A stretch of 9,189 bases of DNA from Bacteroidota bacterium (lineage in GTDB: Bacteria; Bacteroidota; Bacteroidia; Cytophagales; Cyclobacteriaceae): assembly GCA_023412765.1 (NCBI GenBank), contig JAEZBX010000085.1, positions 1-9,189 on the forward strand, given 5' to 3'. The notes beneath the pieces were generated by a model, which did no database searches, had not been told where the DNA came from, and saw nothing but the letters and a program-made list of their open reading frames with translations. Below are positions 7,342 through 9,189 of this stretch, piece after piece; positions within the stretch are counted from its first letter, which is position 1; each line of letters starts with the position of its first letter. The translations under genes were made by a program, and so were the position numbers.

Positions 7342-8206
7342 GTGGCTTCTTTTGTTGATTCTTGTTCCTACCCTGAGTTCCGGTCAGGTGTCGGACAGTT
7401 CAAAAATTATTAACAAAAAAAGGTTGAGACTGATTGCGCTTGGCGGGACCGTTGGATACGGCGTTTCGTTGGCAGGACTGAGTCATCTCTGGTATTCAAA
7501 TACTGAAAGTCAGTCTTTCAGATTTTTCGACGATAATGCAGAATGGAAGCAGGTTGACAAAGTCGGGCATTTCTTTTCTGCCTACCACTTTAGCTATGGA
7601 ACCTCCAAAGCTTTGCAGTGGAGTAATGTGGACCGCAGAAAGGCAGATCTCATAGGCTCACTTGTCGGTTTCGGAGTGCTCCTTCCTATTGAAATCCTGG
7701 ACGGGTTTTCCGATGCGTATGGTGCTTCAGTTGGCGATTTAGTTGCCAACGCCGCTGGGTCGACTTTTTTCCTCGCACAATCTCAAATCTGGGGAGAACC
7801 CAGGATTCACCCAAAATTCTCTTTCCACCGGACACGCTATGCGAAATTGCGGTCATCGTTATTGGGAGGTGATCTCAGCAGTGAAATCCTGAAAGACTAT
7901 AATGGGCAAACATTCTGGTTATCATTTGATATGGACAAGTTTGTCAGTTTTCCGAAATGGTTAAACATTGCCGCGGGTTATGGTGCTGAAGGAATGGTTC
8001 ATGCCCGTGATATCCAAAACATTGACGCCGGGTATGAGAGGCCATACCGGCAATATTATTTATCAATCGACTTCGATCTTACATCCATAAAGTCAAAATC
8101 GAAAGTTGTAAACACTCTCCTGTTTGTGGCCAATATGGTCAAGATTCCTGCCCCTGCCCTTGAGTTCTCACACAAAGGAGTAAAATTCCATCCCCTGTAT
8201 TTTTGA
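7328..8206 (+). CDS. DUF2279 (YfiM-like) exported or membrane protein
   Basis: The function is unknown. The 292-residue product begins with a signal peptide (MALNKWLLLLILVPTLSSG, cleavage likely near residue 19-20). There is no lipobox cysteine. The conserved core has QVDKVGHFFSAYHFSYG (75-91) and then a segment with Glu122, Asp125, Asp129, Asp137 and Asn141 (EILDGFSDAYGASVGD and following), with hydrophobic stretches at about 35-52, 107-121 and 138-150. The order DKxxH, ExxD, DxxxN resembles VanZ-like membrane proteins; that link is my inference. The C-terminal 130 residues (aromatic-rich strands, YRQYYLSIDFDL) may form an envelope beta domain. It starts inside the last codons of tamB, so it is probably made from the same mRNA and acts in the envelope. 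Confidence 0.8.
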   Translation: MALNKWLLLLILVPTLSSGQVSDSSKIINKKRLRLIALGGTVGYGVSLAGLSHLWYSNTESQSFRFFDDNAEWKQVDKVGHFFSAYHFSYGTSKALQWSNVDRRKADLIGSLVGFGVLLPIEILDGFSDAYGASVGDLVANAAGSTFFLAQSQIWGEPRIHPKFSFHRTRYAKLRSSLLGGDLSSEILKDYNGQTFWLSFDMDKFVSFPKWLNIAAGYGAEGMVHARDIQNIDAGYERPYRQYYLSIDFDLTSIKSKSKVVNTLLFVANMVKIPAPALEFSHKGVKFHPLYF

Positions 8207-8232
8207 AATCTTAAATTATTGCTTACAGCAGG

Positions 8233-8265
8233 ACGGAATGATTGATGTTATTAGTTAAATTCCGT
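8233..8265 (+). terminator. Weak hairpin downstream of the DUF2279 gene
   Basis: ACGGAAT (8233-8239) and ATTCCGT (8259-8265) form a perfect 7-bp inverted repeat with a 19-base loop, followed by the pyrimidine stretch TTCCTTT. It could end the tamB-DUF2279 transcript, but the loop is long and the T-run poor. An operator for the next gene is an alternative. No convincing TAnnTTTG promoter is seen in 8207-8284. Confidence 0.25.
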
Positions 8266-8284
8266 TTCCTTTAACCAAACCTCT

Positions 8285-8683
8285 ATGAATATCATGCAGT
8301 ACCTCGAGCAATATGCTGAGCAAATCGGGGGACAATTCACTGACTACGATAGCAGCAAATCAGTTGTTGTTATCCCAATTAATGGCAGTCGCTACCAAAC
8401 CGTTTTAGCGGTTACACAAACAAGCCCTGTTTCGGGCCGGGACCAGGCAATTTTTACATCCAAGGTCTGTGCATACACTACAAGCCTTGACCTCAAATCC
8501 CTGTTAGAACGAAATGCGGACTTCGACTACAGCAAGTTTGTGCTCGAGGAAGGCTATTTGAAAGTAGAAGCATCGTGTCTTACGTCTACAGCGTCGCAAG
8601 ATCAGGTAAAGGAGATGGTTCAGGAGGTTGCTAAGCTTGCGGATTATTATGAGCTAAAGCTCACGGGGAAGGATATTCACTAG
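8285..8683 (+). CDS. Small YbjN / type III chaperone-like protein
   Basis: This is a 132-residue soluble protein without signal peptide or membrane segment. The pattern is an N-terminal helix (3-13), three strands (about 24-31, 36-44 and 53-64), a helix (68-78), strands (84-98) with FVLEEGYLKVEASCL, and a long C-terminal helix (104-124). That order fits the CesT/YbjN fold, known from secretion chaperones and YbjN-type proteins, but the assignment rests on pattern and not on a diagnostic motif. The role is unknown. The start ATG at 8285 is preferred over the internal ATG at codon 4. It is separated from the DUF2279 gene by 78 bases with a weak hairpin, so it may have its own promoter. The stop is followed within seven bases by the palindromic element at 8690. 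Confidence 0.75.
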   Translation: MNIMQYLEQYAEQIGGQFTDYDSSKSVVVIPINGSRYQTVLAVTQTSPVSGRDQAIFTSKVCAYTTSLDLKSLLERNADFDYSKFVLEEGYLKVEASCLTSTASQDQVKEMVQEVAKLADYYELKLTGKDIH

Positions 8684-8689
8684 CCCCGA

Positions 8690-8783
8690 ACTTTTACATT
8701 GGTTAGCCGATAGCTATCGGCTTAGCATTTTACAGCCGATAGTTATCGGCTCGACATTCTCATTAACCGCAAAATGTAAAAGT
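8690..8783. repeat. Nested palindromic element (cruciform or REP/MITE-like)
   Basis: The outer arms ACTTTTACATT (8690-8700) and AATGTAAAAGT (8773-8783) are perfect 11-bp inverted repeats. Pairing continues inward with GGTTA (8701-8705) against TAACC (8764-8768) after a four-base bulge GCAA. Inside lie a perfect 18-base palindrome, AGCCGATAGCTATCGGCT (8705-8722), and a near-identical second copy with one changed central base (8734-8751). The predicted single-strand fold is a closing stem with two hairpin arms. It starts seven bases after the YbjN-like gene. It lacks a T-run, so it is not a normal terminator. REP-like repeats or a small mobile element are the likely classes. Confidence 0.8.
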
Positions 8784-8797
8784 CTAAGCCAATAGCT
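8784..8797 (-). repeat. Degraded partial copy of the palindrome
   Basis: CTAAGCCAATAGCT matches the reverse-complement context of the first palindrome (CTAAGCCGATAGCT) at 13 of 14 positions and directly abuts the right arm of the nested element. This suggests that the element was once longer or arose by duplication and inversion. Confidence 0.45.
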
Positions 8798-8859
8798 TCT
8801 ATGTTGAAAAACAAATCTCTAGCGACCAATAATTAGTTTTTTAATAATTCTGACCCTGT

Positions 8860-8867
8860 TAATTTTA
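8860..8867 (+). promoter_or_regulatory. Candidate -7 promoter box for the small RNA
   Basis: TAATTTTA fits the Bacteroidota -7 consensus TAnnTTTG at all but the last base. A start 4-7 bases further on would fall at 8871-8874, the beginning of the GATAGG stem strand. The expected -33 TTG is only TTT (around 8838-8840). The promoter therefore rests on one box and its position. Confidence 0.35.
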
Positions 8868-8870
8868 AAT

Positions 8871-8974
8871 GATAGGCAAAGCGGAAGCGAGCTCTGCTGG
8901 AGAGCAACTCGTCAGGAATAACCTATCCGACTGGAATGGTCAAGGTCAGGGCGAAATGTTCTGACCTTTTTTTG
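8871..8974 (+). ncRNA. Candidate structured small RNA, about 100 nt, family not recognised
   Basis: GATAGG (8871-8876) can pair with CCTATC (8922-8927). Within this stem GCTCT (8891-8895) pairs with AGAGC (8901-8905) around the loop GCTGG, and CGA (8888-8890) with TCG (8909-8911), leaving AAC as a bulge. A strong intrinsic terminator closes the transcript. A promoter-like box sits immediately upstream. I do not recognise it as SRP RNA, tmRNA, RNase P RNA or a known riboswitch; the lineage-specific 6S-like RNAs should be compared. A 31-codon open frame (ATG at 8869, TGA at 8962-8964) covers the same bases and is the rival reading. Confidence 0.35.
8942..8973 (+). terminator. Intrinsic terminator
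   Basis: AAGGTCAG (8942-8949) pairs with CTGACCTT (8961-8968). Two G-T wobbles can extend the stem inward to the loop CGAAATG. The stem runs into seven consecutive T (8967-8973). This is a classical rho-independent terminator on the plus strand. As it stands about 280 bases after the YbjN-like gene, it more likely ends a transcript that starts nearby. Confidence 0.7.
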
Positions 8975-8999
8975 TTTCATTCCAAGAGTTTATGCCTCT

Positions 9000-9028
9000 A
9001 AAAAACTCATCCCGCATTTACGCGGATG
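9000..9028 (-). terminator. Candidate intrinsic terminator on the minus strand
   Basis: Read leftward, CATCCGC pairs with GCGGGATG (one bulged G) around GTAAAT, and is followed by AG and six T (9005 to 9000). It would stop a leftward transcript coming from the right of the window, converging with the terminator at 8942-8973. Its stem is shorter than that of its neighbour. Confidence 0.45.
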
Positions 9029-9189
9029 TTATAAAAAACAACCTTCTATCAACAGTGCATTAAGCCTGCATTTCAGTATTCAATTCTTTATAATGGGTAG
9101 CCGTAGACTATCGTGAAATCCCTGTAAGGAACAAGCTATCGATAACGGTCAATACCCAAAATTTGGAAATTTTTATAACACAGTTTCTT
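9029..9189. other. Right-edge region, no gene recognised
   Basis: I see no supported gene. Two minus-strand frames are open from the window edge for 17 and 26 codons, with stops at 9136-9138 and 9108-9110. Either could be the end of a gene outside the window, but neither translation is recognisable. Sequences resembling the palindrome core occur at 9098-9113 (TAGCCGTAGACTATCG) and 9134-9147 (AGCTATCGATAACG). Confidence 0.4.

Noticed and set aside
9089..9094. TATAAT near the right edge
   Set aside because: There is no matching upstream box at proper spacing, and the frame that follows stops after seven codons.
8922..9116. 64-codon open plus-strand frame across the terminator
   Set aside because: It has no ATG until near its end, runs through a strong terminator, and gives an unrecognisable product.
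8684..9189. tRNA or rRNA gene
   Set aside because: No T-loop consensus, acceptor pairing or rRNA-like sequence is visible.

Overview
The window reads as a chromosomal segment of a Bacteroidota bacterium, most likely a member of the Cytophagia-type lineages. This rests on four things. The very long TamB protein is of the Bacteroidota type. A DUF2279 protein and a small YbjN-like protein follow it. None of the starts has a clear Shine-Dalgarno sequence. The best promoter candidate resembles the Bacteroidota -7 box TAnnTTTG. I cannot name a genus from the sequence alone.

Layout. Bases 1-384 hold no convincing gene, only a short heptamer repeat and a weak inverted repeat. A minus-strand cluster follows, read right to left: tsaD (2768 to 1755), smpB (1650 to 1192) and a cytoplasmic-looking NlpC/P60 peptidase (1176 to 385). 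The tsaD-smpB gap is filled by two different tandem repeats. A 10-bp divergent junction separates tsaD from tamB, which runs rightward (2779 to 7341). A DUF2279 gene overlaps the tamB end by 14 bases (7328 to 8206), and a small YbjN/type III chaperone-like gene follows (8285 to 8683).

The last 506 bases (8684-9189) have no convincing gene but are rich in structure. They contain a nested palindromic element with two 18-base palindromes inside an 11-bp inverted repeat. Next comes a candidate roughly 100-nt small RNA with its own promoter-like box and a strong intrinsic terminator. A minus-strand terminator-like hairpin then suggests that a leftward transcript enters from beyond the window.

Functionally, tsaD (tRNA t6A37 synthesis) and smpB (trans-translation) are translation-quality genes. 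The NlpC/P60 enzyme probably cuts murein peptides. tamB and the DUF2279 gene are envelope genes. None of the six protein-coding genes belongs to a recognisable new system. The most interesting material is non-coding: the cruciform-like repeat and neighbouring RNA at 8690-8974, and the tandem repeats in the smpB leader.
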